This document shows positions 9,321 to 20,244 of a stretch of 64,000 nucleotides of DNA, one piece after another (position 1 is the stretch's first letter; every line of letters begins with the position of its first letter). The translations under genes were made by a program, and so were the position numbers. The stretch spans positions 62,001 through 126,000 of the forward strand of contig CAUZCL010000005.1 in assembly GCA_963578475.1 (NCBI GenBank), read 5' to 3'. Origin of the DNA: SMYC01 sp963578475 (GTDB lineage Bacteria > Acidobacteriota > Vicinamibacteria > Marinacidobacterales > SMYC01). A model generated the notes under the pieces. The model had not been told where the DNA came from, did no database searches, and was given only the letters and a program-made list of their open reading frames with translations.

Positions 9321-9467
9321 CTACGCGCCACACTCCTGGAATTTCGCGATCGATACGCCTATTTCCATATCGAGGTCGTCTTTTCGCGCAAGGAGCGTTT
9401 CGAGCGTGAATGCAAGCTGTACCATCGGATGGGTGGCGATCGAGGTCAGCTCGACAACGAGCTCCAT
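9321..9467 (-). CDS. Possible small ORF of 48 residues downstream of ilvD
   Basis: A short minus-strand frame starts at ATG 9467, preceded by a G-rich stretch that could serve as ribosome site, and ends at TAG 9321. The predicted peptide is unusually natural in composition, with an alternating hydrophobic start (MELVVELTSIATHP) and a helical acidic middle. It begins about 40 bases after the ilvD stop on the same strand. It may instead be the tail of a decayed longer gene. No family is recognised. Confidence 0.3.
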   Translation of the reverse strand: MELVVELTSIATHPMVQLAFTLETLLARKDDLDMEIGVSIAKFQECGA

Positions 9468-9509
9468 CCGCTGCCGCCCCGGGGCCGCAGCTAAAGTGCC
9501 CTGTCTGCG

Positions 9510-11153
<1,644 letters not shown>

Positions 11154-11210
11154 TTTTTTCTTGTCTCCAGTTGCAACTAGCCCTTCGGCATGCTTCTATC
11201 ACAAACGCAC

Positions 11211-12122
11211 ATGCGATTCATGGTCTTTGGCGCCGGCGCTTTGGGAAGCCTCGTAGCCGCACGCCTATCTTCCGCCCATGAGGTCACTCTCGTCGGACGT
11301 CGCGAGCACGTTCTCGCCATCCGTGCATCTGGCCTGCGTGTAACAGGGCGCACGGAGTGCATCGCTACGACGATCGCGGCTGTCACAGAACCGATCGAGA
11401 CACCACCCGACGTTGTGCTCGTTACCACCAAATCCTATGGGACGGCCGGAGCGGTCGAAGCTCTCGCAGGGTTCTCGAAACAGTCGATATTCGTGTCGCT
11501 CCAAAACGGTCTCGGGAACGAAGAGATTCTCGCGGAACGTGTTGAGAACGTTCTCGGCGCCGTGATCAATCAAGGTGTGACGTTCTTGGAGCCAGGCGCT
11601 GTCTATCACGCTGGCGAAGGCGAGACCGAGCTCGGAGCGTTCCAGGGAACGGCACCCGGTGATGCCGAACGGGTCGCCTGTGCGTTTCGCGAGACGGGTC
11701 TAGAAGCGCGCGCGGTCGAGGACATCCGCTCCAGTATCTGGCTCAAAGTCATCCTCAACGCCGCTGTGAACCCGCTCACGGCGCTGCTCGCAAAGCGTAC
11801 GGGCGAGCTCATTGGCGACCCCGCCCTCGAAAGCGCCATCCGCCTCATCGTTCACGAGTCCGTCGCGATCGCGCGGGCCGCAGGCGTAGCGCTCGAGGAA
11901 AATACCGTCCTCGAGCAAATTTGGAGCGTTGCGCGCGCGACTAAAGACAACAAATCAAGCATGTTACAGGATCTTCAAAGAGGGCGACGCACTGAGATCG
12001 ACGCCATCAACGGAGCGCTCTTGGACCGCGCGCGCTCTCTCGGCGTCGCCGCCCCCCAAAACGAGCTATTATTTCACCTAGTTCGAGCCGCCGGACAGAA
12101 CAAAACGCCACGTCCAACGTAA
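11211..12122 (+). CDS. panE: 2-dehydropantoate 2-reductase (ketopantoate reductase, ApbA/PanE family)
   Basis: NADPH-dependent reduction of 2-dehydropantoate to pantoate in pantothenate and coenzyme A synthesis. ATG 11211 puts the Rossmann motif GAGALGS at the extreme N-terminus, as is normal; an in-frame ATG at 11190 would add seven residues. Other hallmarks are VLVTTKSYGT, FVSLQNGLGNEE, the catalytic-Lys region SSIWLKVILNAAVNPLTAL, and SSMLQDLQRGRRTEIDAINGA. It is about 303 residues, the family norm. Divergent from ilvD with about 57 bases between starts, so the promoters must overlap. Family members can use other 2-keto acids. Confidence 0.88.
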   Translation: MRFMVFGAGALGSLVAARLSSAHEVTLVGRREHVLAIRASGLRVTGRTECIATTIAAVTEPIETPPDVVLVTTKSYGTAGAVEALAGFSKQSIFVSLQNGLGNEEILAERVENVLGAVINQGVTFLEPGAVYHAGEGETELGAFQGTAPGDAERVACAFRETGLEARAVEDIRSSIWLKVILNAAVNPLTALLAKRTGELIGDPALESAIRLIVHESVAIARAAGVALEENTVLEQIWSVARATKDNKSSMLQDLQRGRRTEIDAINGALLDRARSLGVAAPQNELLFHLVRAAGQNKTPRPT

Positions 12123-12157
12123 CAACAATGTTCAGCCGCGCCTAGGGGGGAGTGCCC

Positions 12158-12766
12158 ATGAGCCAGGAACGTCGTCGCCAGTCGATCCCGCGACTGGTCT
12201 TGGTGCCTGCCCTCGTTACTCTTGCGCTCACCCAGCTTCGACTTACCGGAGATCTGCTCGGCTGGTCCGAGATGGGGCTGCCTTTCGAGATCGCGTGGCT
12301 CGTTCCGCTCTTTGGCGCCTATTTTGCGCTCCATCTGCGGAAAGTGGACGACTCCACGCCGAGCGCAGCACGCGTGCTCCGCGGCACACTTCTCCCGCTC
12401 GTGCTCTTTATCACCGGGCTCATCCTGCTCCGCCCGACGTCCGGCGGGATGGGGCTTTTGTCGCTCATCGCCATCGTCCTCGTGCAACGGAATTGGTCGA
12501 GACTCGGAAACGCTCTCCTCACTTACGCGTTCGCGGCGCGCCTTCCGGTGATCATCACGATGCTCGCCGCCACCCTCGGCCGCTGGGACACGGTCTTCGA
12601 TGTGTCACCCTACAACACGCTCGCGGGCACGCTGCCACAGTTGACGGTCTGGCTCGCATTCACCGTTGTCGCTGGCAGCGTGGCAGCGTCGGCCGCCCTC
12701 GCCGTGCGCAAGCGGTACCGCGCTGAGGAAACGAGGCCGTTTCCTGGCTCCACTGCTCCGGGCTAA
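12158..12766 (+). CDS. Hypothetical multi-pass membrane protein
   Basis: A 202-residue protein with about five hydrophobic helices, separated by short loops. ATG 12158 is preceded by a strong ribosome site (GGGGGGAG, 12145-12152); a GTG six bases upstream is less likely. No motif places it in a named family. It starts 35 bases after the ketopantoate reductase gene and may share its transcript. Confidence 0.65.
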   Translation: MSQERRRQSIPRLVLVPALVTLALTQLRLTGDLLGWSEMGLPFEIAWLVPLFGAYFALHLRKVDDSTPSAARVLRGTLLPLVLFITGLILLRPTSGGMGLLSLIAIVLVQRNWSRLGNALLTYAFAARLPVIITMLAATLGRWDTVFDVSPYNTLAGTLPQLTVWLAFTVVAGSVAASAALAVRKRYRAEETRPFPGSTAPG

Positions 12767-12907
12767 CAACCACCGATCGGGGCGGCCGGAAGCCTTCCAC
12801 TTCCCGAGGTCTGGGACCGTTCTTGTCATACCGAACACGATGGGATGCAGAATTAGTGAATGACTCGGTAGGATTTGCTTTGACCGCCCTCCCGCTGGAG
12901 CAGATTC

Positions 12908-13429
12908 TCAGAGGCGCGGGTCTTCGAGCCAAGCATCGAGCTCGGAGAGCCGTGCTGCCTCTTTTGCCCATCGACGCGCATCGTCGCCCAGCGAGGGATG
13001 CTTCTTGAGCAGAACCGCAACGTCCAACAAGTGTCGCGCGGCGCCGGCGCGCAACTTTAGACGCAGCAAGTCCGGTAAGTCGACGACGCGCAGCTCGCCT
13101 CCACCGGGTATCGGCACGACCGTCGCGTTCTCCCACTGAATCGCCACAGGCGGTGGCAAGATTTGAAAGGACACGTCCCCGACGCTCCCGTGAATCACCC
13201 AAGGGAGGTCCCCCGCGAGTACGTCTCCGCGTCTTAGCTCGGTCTCAATCCCATCATTCGTCAGAAGTCGTTGGAGCTCCTCAGGGCTTTCGCTCGATAC
13301 GAAATCAACATCCTCCGTCGCGCGGACGTGACCCCAGGCAGAGACGGCCAGCCCATCGATGAGAAGACTCTCCGCCCCAAGGATCGAAGCCACCCGGACG
13401 GCCGCTTTAGCGAGGTCATCGTCGTTCAT
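12908..13429 (-). CDS. Nucleotidyltransferase-fold protein, likely toxin-like partner of a two-gene module
   Basis: A 173-residue protein with the minimal nucleotidyltransferase signature: LIDGLAVSAWG followed by TEDVDFV, the last holding the metal-binding Asp-x-Asp-like pair. The C-terminal half (LRVVDLPDLLRLKLRAGAARHLLDVAVLL) matches the layout of AbiEii/MNT-like proteins. The start chosen is ATG 13429, giving MNDDDLAKAA; it overlaps the upstream small gene by 14 bases, indicating coupling. Such pairs are usually toxin-antitoxin or phage-defence modules; the toxin role here is inferred from fold and arrangement only. Confidence 0.7.
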   Translation of the reverse strand: MNDDDLAKAAVRVASILGAESLLIDGLAVSAWGHVRATEDVDFVSSESPEELQRLLTNDGIETELRRGDVLAGDLPWVIHGSVGDVSFQILPPPVAIQWENATVVPIPGGGELRVVDLPDLLRLKLRAGAARHLLDVAVLLKKHPSLGDDARRWAKEAARLSELDAWLEDPRL

Positions 13430-13577
13430 GACTCGCTTCGACCTTCTCACGAAGCAACGCGCAAAAAGCACTGAGCGCGGCACATCGAAGGATGCGCTCG
13501 CCCATTTTCACAGCAAGCTGAGCACGCGTCCGGTCTTCAGCCTGCATTCGATCGATTTTCTTCGCCACGGAGCTCAT
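13416..13577 (-). CDS. Small helical protein upstream of the nucleotidyltransferase, putative antitoxin
   Basis: A 53-residue, basic, helical protein if started at ATG 13577 (MSSVAKKIDRMQAEDR); longer in-frame starts reach 13658 but would intrude on the divergent peptidase leader. Its stop lies inside the nucleotidyltransferase start region. Gene order (small gene first, overlap of 14 bases) is that of a toxin-antitoxin operon. No named antitoxin family is recognised. Confidence 0.5.
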   Translation of the reverse strand: MSSVAKKIDRMQAEDRTRAQLAVKMGERILRCAALSAFCALLREKVEASHERR

Positions 13578-13675
13578 GTTCGCCCGAGTGGCCACGTAAG
13601 AGCCACCACCCGCTTGTTCCCGCCTCGGCCGGCGGATATCATGCGCAAACATTGCCACGAATAAGGGGGGCCACC

Positions 13676-15781
13676 GTGTTACGCCGCTTTCTTGTCACCG
13701 TCACCGTCTCCCTGGTGGCTGCCGCGAGCCTCGCGCAGTCGCCGTTCACCCTCGAGCAGATCTTGAGCGCGCCATTCCCCACCACCCTCGTCGCGGCGCC
13801 GAATCACGGAAAGCTCGCTTGGGTGCAAAATGCCGAGGGGAAACGGAACATTTGGGTAGCGCTAGAGCCGGGCTACGAAGCGCGTCAGCTCACACGCTAC
13901 GACAAGGATGACGGCCAGGAGATCACCGGGCTTCACTTCGGTCCGGGGGCGAACCACATCGTGTTCGTTCGCGGCGGAGCACCGAACCGCGCGGGCGAGA
14001 CCCCAAACCCGCGCAGTGAGCCCGACGGCGTCGAGCGTTCGATCTGGATCATCGAAGTAGCTAGCGGCGAGCCGCACGAGCTCGCCGAAGGCAGCAGCGC
14101 GGTAATCTCTCCGGACGGCGAGACGGTGGCCTTCGTACACGACGACCAAATCTGGACCGTCCCCGCGGTCGACGAAGGCGAGCCGAAACAGCTATCCGAA
14201 ACGCGCGGCCGCGCCTCGGAGCTACGGTGGCCACCTGATGGCTCGAAGCTCGCCTTTGTGAGCCGCCGCGGCGATCACAGCTTCGTTGGCGTCTACAGTT
14301 TCACCGAAAAGCGGATTCACTATCTGGATCCAGGCCTCGGACGCGATGACGATCCCGTATGGTCCTCCGATGGCGACGAAGTCGCCTTTATCCGCATCCC
14401 CAACGAACGCCAACGTCTGCCTTTCGGTCCACGAAGGGCGGGAGTGCCTTGGTCCATCCGCATCGCCCATGCCGAGACCGGGGAAGGCCGGCTCGTCTTC
14501 GAAGCAGACCACGGCATGGGAAGCGTCTTCCACAGCGTGTCCGCTCAGAACCAGCTCATCTGGGGAGAGGGTAATCGACTGGTGTTTCCCTGGGAGAAAG
14601 ATGGCTGGACACATCTTTATTCGATCCCGACCTCGGGCGGCTCGGCAACGCTTCTGACGCCCGGGGATTTCGAAGTCGAGCATGTGTTCGCGAGCTCGGA
14701 CAGAACTGAGCTTCTTTACTCATCGAACCAGGACGACATCGACCGCCGGCACATCTTCCGCGTCGCGGTGTCAGGAGGGCCGCCGCGGGCCGTGACGAGC
14801 GGCAACGGGATCGAATGGTCGCCCGTCATGACAGGCGATGGCGGTGCCATCGCCTATCTGGCCTCTACCGCCAAAACTCCCGCGCACGCAAAGATCCGCA
14901 TCGGGACGAGTGGCGACCGTCCGCTCGCCGCATCGTCGCTGCCGGCCGACTTTCCCAATTCCCTCGTCGAGCCCGAGCAAGTGCTCCTCTCCGCGGCCGA
15001 CGGAATGCGCTTCCACGGCCAGGTCTTCCTGCCCGCGAATCACCGCAGCGGCGAACGCCATCCTGCCGTTATTTTCTTTCACGGGGGCTCGCGCCGACAG
15101 ATGCTGCTCGGTTGGCACTATATGGGCTACTACCATAACGCCTACGCACTCAATCAATATCTCGCCAGCCGCGGCTACGTGGTGCTCTCCGTCAATTATC
15201 GTAGCGGCGTGGGCTACGGCATGGAGTTCCGCGAAGCGCTCAACTACGGCGCGAACGGCGCGAGCGAGTTCCAGGACGTCGTAGGCGCCGGGCTGTATTT
15301 GAGAGGCCGGGACGATGTCGACCCCGACAAGATTGCACTCTGGGGAGGCTCCTATGGCGGCTACCTCACTGCTCTTGGCCTCTCGCGCGCGCCCGATCTG
15401 TTCGCCGCCGGCGTCGATATCCACGGGGTCCATGACTGGAATATCGTGATCCGAAACTTTGTTCCAACCTATGACGCCGAGAAGCACGCCGCCTTTGCAC
15501 GGCTCGCTTTCGAATCGTCACCCATGGCATCCATCGACGGCTGGCGAGCTCCCGTGCTCTTGATTCACGGCGACGACGATCGCAATGTCCCCTTCAGTGA
15601 GTCGGTCGATCTCGCCGAAGCACTCGCCAAACGGAATGTCGATTACGAGGAGCTCGTCTTTCCCGACGAGGTCCATGGATTCTTGCTTCACGAGAACTGG
15701 CTGAAGGCCTTTCGCGCGGCGGCCGACTTTATCGACCGCAAGCTCGAAGCCGCGCCATCGTCCACGGAGGAACAACCATGA
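13676..15781 (+). CDS. S9-family dipeptidyl/acylaminoacyl peptidase, exported
   Basis: The start is GTG 13676, five bases after AAGGGGGG, giving a signal peptide (LRRFLVTVTVSLVAAASLAQ) and a 701-residue protein. An N-terminal PD40 beta-propeller (for example SPDGETVAFVHDD, WSSDGDEVAFIR) caps a C-terminal alpha/beta hydrolase whose nucleophile is Ser559 in WGGSYGGY, with DDDRNVPFSES carrying the Asp and DEVHGF the His. The family removes dipeptides or acylated residues from peptides. It opens a five-gene run (13676-23209) of hydrolases and overlaps the next gene at ATGA. Confidence 0.88.
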   Translation: MLRRFLVTVTVSLVAAASLAQSPFTLEQILSAPFPTTLVAAPNHGKLAWVQNAEGKRNIWVALEPGYEARQLTRYDKDDGQEITGLHFGPGANHIVFVRGGAPNRAGETPNPRSEPDGVERSIWIIEVASGEPHELAEGSSAVISPDGETVAFVHDDQIWTVPAVDEGEPKQLSETRGRASELRWPPDGSKLAFVSRRGDHSFVGVYSFTEKRIHYLDPGLGRDDDPVWSSDGDEVAFIRIPNERQRLPFGPRRAGVPWSIRIAHAETGEGRLVFEADHGMGSVFHSVSAQNQLIWGEGNRLVFPWEKDGWTHLYSIPTSGGSATLLTPGDFEVEHVFASSDRTELLYSSNQDDIDRRHIFRVAVSGGPPRAVTSGNGIEWSPVMTGDGGAIAYLASTAKTPAHAKIRIGTSGDRPLAASSLPADFPNSLVEPEQVLLSAADGMRFHGQVFLPANHRSGERHPAVIFFHGGSRRQMLLGWHYMGYYHNAYALNQYLASRGYVVLSVNYRSGVGYGMEFREALNYGANGASEFQDVVGAGLYLRGRDDVDPDKIALWGGSYGGYLTALGLSRAPDLFAAGVDIHGVHDWNIVIRNFVPTYDAEKHAAFARLAFESSPMASIDGWRAPVLLIHGDDDRNVPFSESVDLAEALAKRNVDYEELVFPDEVHGFLLHENWLKAFRAAADFIDRKLEAAPSSTEEQP

Positions 15782-18192
15782 AAACCTTTCGATTTTTTGT
15801 CCTCCTGCTCGTCTTGTTCCCAGCGCTTGCGAGCGCGCAGGAGCTGAGCGTCCCCGGCTTGAAAGACACGGTTGAGATCCTCACGGATCGCTGGGGCGTG
15901 GCCCATATCTACGCGAATAACGAGCACGACTTGTTTTTTGCCCAGGGCTACAACGCGGCCAAAGACCGCACGTTTCAGTTCGAACTCTGGAGACGCCAAG
16001 CAACGGGTACGGTTGCAGAGATCCTGGGGCGGCGCGAGCTCGACCGCGACATTGGCACTCGGCTCCACATGTTCCGAAAGGACATGCAGCAAGAGCTCAA
16101 CCATTACCATCCACGCGGCGAGGCGATCATCAACGCTTACGTCGACGGCATCAACGCCTTTATCGACGAGACCGAACGCAATCCCGATCTCTTGTCATTG
16201 GAGTTCAAGATGCTTGGCATCAAGCCTGGCAAGTGGACGCCCGCCGTCGTTATCTCACGCCATCAAGGCCTGCTCTCGAACGTCACCAGGGAGATTCGTA
16301 TTGGCCGCGCCGTGGCCGCGATAGGCCCCGAGAAGGTCCGGGAGCTCGATTGGTTCCGCCCCGGCGAGCCCGTGCTCGCGCTAGACCCCGTCATCGACGG
16401 GGCGCGCCTCGAAGACGACATCCTTCATTATTACGAGGCCTTTCGCCGCCCGATCGCGTTCAAACCGGACGACCTCGTCGCGGCCTACCGTAACGACGAC
16501 ACGTCTCACAAGCGTCTCGCCGCGGCCACGGAACCGTTCATCTCCAACGGCGACGGCACGGACGCTATCGGCTCGAACAACTGGGTCGTGAGCGGCCGCT
16601 TCACGCAGACCGGCTTTCCTTATGTCGTAAACGATCCACACCGGGTGCTCGCGGCGCCATCTCTGCGCTACTTCGTACATCTCAAAGCACCCGGCTGGAA
16701 CGTGATTGGAGGCGGCGAGCCAGTGCTCCCGGGTATCTCGATCGGCCACAACGAAGTGGGCGCTTGGGGGCTCACCGTGTTCGGGCAGGACAATGAAGAC
16801 CTCTACGTCTACGAAACGAACCCGGCCAACCCGAACCAGTACCGCTATCTCGACGGCTGGGAAGAGATGCGGGTCATCAAGGACAGGATCGCGATCAAGG
16901 GCGAATCGCCCGAGACCGTCGAGCTCAAATATACGCGGCACGGCCCGGTGCTCTTCGAAGACGAAGAGCACCACAAAGCCTATGCGCTCCGTGCGGCGTG
17001 GATGGAGATCGGAAACGCCCCCTACCTCGCCAGCTTGCGTATCAACCAGGCCAAGACGTGGGAAGAGTTCGTCGAAGCATGCTCTTACAGCCGCATCCCG
17101 GCCGAGAACATGATCTGGGGTGACATCTACAAGAACATCGGCTACCAGGCCGTCGGCATCTCGCCCATCCGCCCGCATTGGAGCGGCCTCGTTCCGGTTC
17201 CGGGTGATGGACGCTACGAGTGGGAGGGATACCTTCCAATAAACGCCCTTCCGCGGGTGAAGAACCCGGAGAAAGGATTTTGGGCCACGGCCAATAATTA
17301 CATGCTGCCGGACGATTATCCCTATCCGACAGCGATTCACTACACGTGGGGTGACGAGATGCGCGGGCTACGCGTTGACGAGCTGATGGCCTCGGGACGC
17401 CGCTTCACTATCGTCGACATGATGCAGTTCCAGCACGATGACCTCTCGGTGCCGGCGCGCAGCATCGTACCGCTCTTGATCGATATCGAGCCCTCGGATG
17501 CGCGCGAGAAGGCCGCACTCGCAAAACTCGACGATTGGGACTTCGTCGTCGACAAGGATTCCGTCCCGGCCGCGATTTACGTGAGCTTCGAGCGCGAGCT
17601 CATGGAGAACGTGCGCGAGCTCTTCGTTCCCGAAGCGGCGCGCTCCATCCTCACGCGCCTCAATAAAAAGCGGGTTATCGACTGGCTCGTCGCCCCCGAC
17701 GGCCGGTTCGGTGAGCAGCCGATTGCGGGACGCGACGAAGTTTTGGCGAAGAGCTTCTCCGGAGCGATCGCAAGCTTGACGGAGCGTCTCGGCTCGGACA
17801 TGACGGCTTGGCAATACGGGCAAGAGGCGTTCAAACACGTCCTCATCCACCATGCCTTGAGCTCCGCGGTCGATGCGGTCACGCGCGAGAAGCTCGACGT
17901 CGGCCCCGCGCCGCGCGGCGGCTACGACTCGACGCTCAACAATACGAGCGGCCGCGACAACCAGCGCTCCGGTGCGTCGTTCCGCGTCATTATGGACGTT
18001 GCCAACTGGGACAACTCGATCGGGACGACGGCGCCCGGACAGGCGGGCAACCCGGACAGCCCGCATTACCGAGACCTCTTCGAGCTGTTCGTGAAGGGCC
18101 AATACTTTCCGCTTTTCTACTCGCGCGAGAAAGTCGAGTCTGTCACCGAGAGCCGGACGGTGCTCGTACCGGCGGGAGCTACAGATCGTTAG
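15778..18192 (+). CDS. Penicillin acylase family amidase (Ntn-hydrolase, S45)
   Basis: An exported 804-residue precursor with signal peptide MKTFRFFVLLLVLFPALASAQ. The Ntn-hydrolase cleavage site is plain: DAIGSNNWVVSG, with Ser266 as the new N-terminal nucleophile after autoproteolysis into alpha and beta chains. Later motifs NDPHR and the calcium/oxyanion regions (PGISIGHNEVGAWGLT) fit the family. Enzymes of this type hydrolyse acyl amides such as beta-lactam side chains, N-acyl-homoserine lactones or N-acyl amino acids. The substrate is unknown, but the setting among peptidases favours acylated peptides or amino acids. Confidence 0.87.
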   Translation: MKTFRFFVLLLVLFPALASAQELSVPGLKDTVEILTDRWGVAHIYANNEHDLFFAQGYNAAKDRTFQFELWRRQATGTVAEILGRRELDRDIGTRLHMFRKDMQQELNHYHPRGEAIINAYVDGINAFIDETERNPDLLSLEFKMLGIKPGKWTPAVVISRHQGLLSNVTREIRIGRAVAAIGPEKVRELDWFRPGEPVLALDPVIDGARLEDDILHYYEAFRRPIAFKPDDLVAAYRNDDTSHKRLAAATEPFISNGDGTDAIGSNNWVVSGRFTQTGFPYVVNDPHRVLAAPSLRYFVHLKAPGWNVIGGGEPVLPGISIGHNEVGAWGLTVFGQDNEDLYVYETNPANPNQYRYLDGWEEMRVIKDRIAIKGESPETVELKYTRHGPVLFEDEEHHKAYALRAAWMEIGNAPYLASLRINQAKTWEEFVEACSYSRIPAENMIWGDIYKNIGYQAVGISPIRPHWSGLVPVPGDGRYEWEGYLPINALPRVKNPEKGFWATANNYMLPDDYPYPTAIHYTWGDEMRGLRVDELMASGRRFTIVDMMQFQHDDLSVPARSIVPLLIDIEPSDAREKAALAKLDDWDFVVDKDSVPAAIYVSFERELMENVRELFVPEAARSILTRLNKKRVIDWLVAPDGRFGEQPIAGRDEVLAKSFSGAIASLTERLGSDMTAWQYGQEAFKHVLIHHALSSAVDAVTREKLDVGPAPRGGYDSTLNNTSGRDNQRSGASFRVIMDVANWDNSIGTTAPGQAGNPDSPHYRDLFELFVKGQYFPLFYSREKVESVTESRTVLVPAGATDR

Positions 18193-20244
18193 ATGCCCAC
18201 ACCGCCGGTCGCAGAAAAAAAGGCTCACATGTTAGAAGCTCATGGCGACGAGCGTGAGGACCCGTATTTCTGGCTCAACGATCGAGAGGATCCCGAGGTC
18301 ATCACCTATCTCGAAGCGGAGAACGCCTACACTAAAGAGGTGATGGCGCCGACCGAGGCCCTGCAAGAGGATCTTTTCGAAGAGATCAAAAAGCGTCTCG
18401 AGCCCAACGAGAGCTCCGTTCCGTACCGGAAAGACGACTACTACTATTACCATCGCTTCGAGGAAGGGAACGAATACGCGGTCCACTGTCGCAAACGCGA
18501 ATCCCTCGAAGCGTCGGAAGAGATTCTCGTCGACGGGAACGTGCTCGCCGAAGGCCACGAATTCTTCGCACTGAGCTTGTCACTCTCAGGACTGAGCACC
18601 AACCAGAATCTTCTGGCCTACGCCATTGACACACGAGGCCGCCGCATCTATGACGTCTATTTCAAGAATCTCGAGACGGGAGAGCTACTCGAAGACGTCC
18701 TGAATGACGTCACCGGAAACGTTGCTTGGGCCAACGACAACGAAACCGTCTTCTATTCCAAGCAACACAGCGAGACGCTGCGCTCCTATCAGATTTATCG
18801 CCACCGTCTCGGCGACCACCCGGCGGACGACGTGCTCGTCTTCGAGGAGGCCGACGAGACCTTCGACGTTTCCGTTTTCAAGACCAAGTCCAAGCACTTT
18901 ATCTTGATTGCCTCGCAGCAGACACTCTCGAGCGAGTATCGATACATCGGCGCCGATGAGCCAGGCGAAAGCTTCCAGGTCCTTCAAGAGCGCGAGCGCA
19001 AGCACGAATATGACGCGAGCCACTTCGAAGGCCACTTCTACATTCTGACGAACTGGGACGCACTGAACTTTCGGCTGATGAAAACGCTCGTCGACACGCC
19101 CGGGAAGGACAACTGGGAAGAGGTCATCCCTCATCGTGAGGACGTGCTGCTCGAGACCCTCACGATCTTCCAAAACTACCTCGTGCTCGTCGAAAGGCAT
19201 GAGGGTCTCCGCGAGATCCGCGTCATCCCGTGGGACGGCTCCGACGAGCACTATTTAAAATTCGACGAGCCGGCCTATTACGCCTATCTAACAGCCAACG
19301 TCGAGCTCGACACGACCGTGCTGCGCTTCGGCTATACCTCCATGACCACACCGCGCTCAACCTTCGACTACGACATGGGGTCGAAAGAGCGCACGCTTCT
19401 GAAACAGACCAAAGTGCTCGGCGATTTCGATCAGAGTGCCTATGTCTCCGAGCGCTTGATGGCCAAAGCGGCAGATGGTACCGCCGTACCCATCTCGCTC
19501 GTGTATCGAAGAGACACCAAGCTCGAAGGCTCCCCGCCACTTCTGCTCTACGGCTACGGCTCCTACGCCATCACCATGGAGGCCACGTTCTCGGCGCCAC
19601 GGGTGAGCCTTCTCGACCGCGGCTTCGTCTACGCCATCGCTCATATCCGCGGCGGCGAGGAGATGGGCCGGGCGTGGTACGACCACGGCAAGCTCCTCGA
19701 GAAGAAAAACACGTTCACGGATTTCATCGCTTGCGGCCATCACCTCATCGCGAAGGGTTACGCCGATTCTGAGAGGCTCTACGCGTGGGGCGGAAGCGCC
19801 GGGGGCCTCCTGATAGGCGCGGTCATCAATATGCGGCCGGATCTCTTCTCTGGCGTGGTCGCCGAGGTGCCGTTCGTCGATGTGGTAACGACGATGCTCG
19901 ATGACAGCATTCCGCTCACGACCGGAGAATATGACGAGTGGGGCAACCCCAACGACAAGGAGTATTACGACTACATCCTGTCCTACTCGCCCTATGACAA
20001 TATCGAGGCGAAGGCCTACCCGCATCTGCTCGTCATGACGGGCCTCCATGATTCGCAGGTTCAGTACTGGGAGCCTGCGAAGTGGGTGGCGAGACTCCGC
20101 GCGACGAAAACAGATGACCGTCGGCTGCTCTTGAAAACCAATATGGGCGCCGGTCACGGGGGGGCGTCCGGCCGTTTCAAACGCCACCGCGAAACGGCGC
20201 TCGTTTACGCATTCTTGCTACAACTATCCCAGGGGGAGATATGA
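18193..20244 (+). CDS. ptrB: Oligopeptidase B (S9A prolyl oligopeptidase family)
   Basis: The ATG follows the acylase stop with no gap. The product is 683 residues, the length of E. coli PtrB, and lacks a signal peptide, so it should be cytoplasmic. The N-terminal propeller carries the family marks EDPYFWLNDREDPEV and YYYYHRFEEGNEYAV. The hydrolase domain has RGGEEMGRAWYDHGK, the nucleophile Ser535 in WGGSAGGLL, and the His in GAGHGGASGRF. Oligopeptidase B cleaves short peptides after Arg or Lys. Downstream of two exported hydrolases, it could finish peptides after import; no peptide transporter is in the window. Confidence 0.9.
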   Translation: MPTPPVAEKKAHMLEAHGDEREDPYFWLNDREDPEVITYLEAENAYTKEVMAPTEALQEDLFEEIKKRLEPNESSVPYRKDDYYYYHRFEEGNEYAVHCRKRESLEASEEILVDGNVLAEGHEFFALSLSLSGLSTNQNLLAYAIDTRGRRIYDVYFKNLETGELLEDVLNDVTGNVAWANDNETVFYSKQHSETLRSYQIYRHRLGDHPADDVLVFEEADETFDVSVFKTKSKHFILIASQQTLSSEYRYIGADEPGESFQVLQERERKHEYDASHFEGHFYILTNWDALNFRLMKTLVDTPGKDNWEEVIPHREDVLLETLTIFQNYLVLVERHEGLREIRVIPWDGSDEHYLKFDEPAYYAYLTANVELDTTVLRFGYTSMTTPRSTFDYDMGSKERTLLKQTKVLGDFDQSAYVSERLMAKAADGTAVPISLVYRRDTKLEGSPPLLLYGYGSYAITMEATFSAPRVSLLDRGFVYAIAHIRGGEEMGRAWYDHGKLLEKKNTFTDFIACGHHLIAKGYADSERLYAWGGSAGGLLIGAVINMRPDLFSGVVAEVPFVDVVTTMLDDSIPLTTGEYDEWGNPNDKEYYDYILSYSPYDNIEAKAYPHLLVMTGLHDSQVQYWEPAKWVARLRATKTDDRRLLLKTNMGAGHGGASGRFKRHRETALVYAFLLQLSQGEI

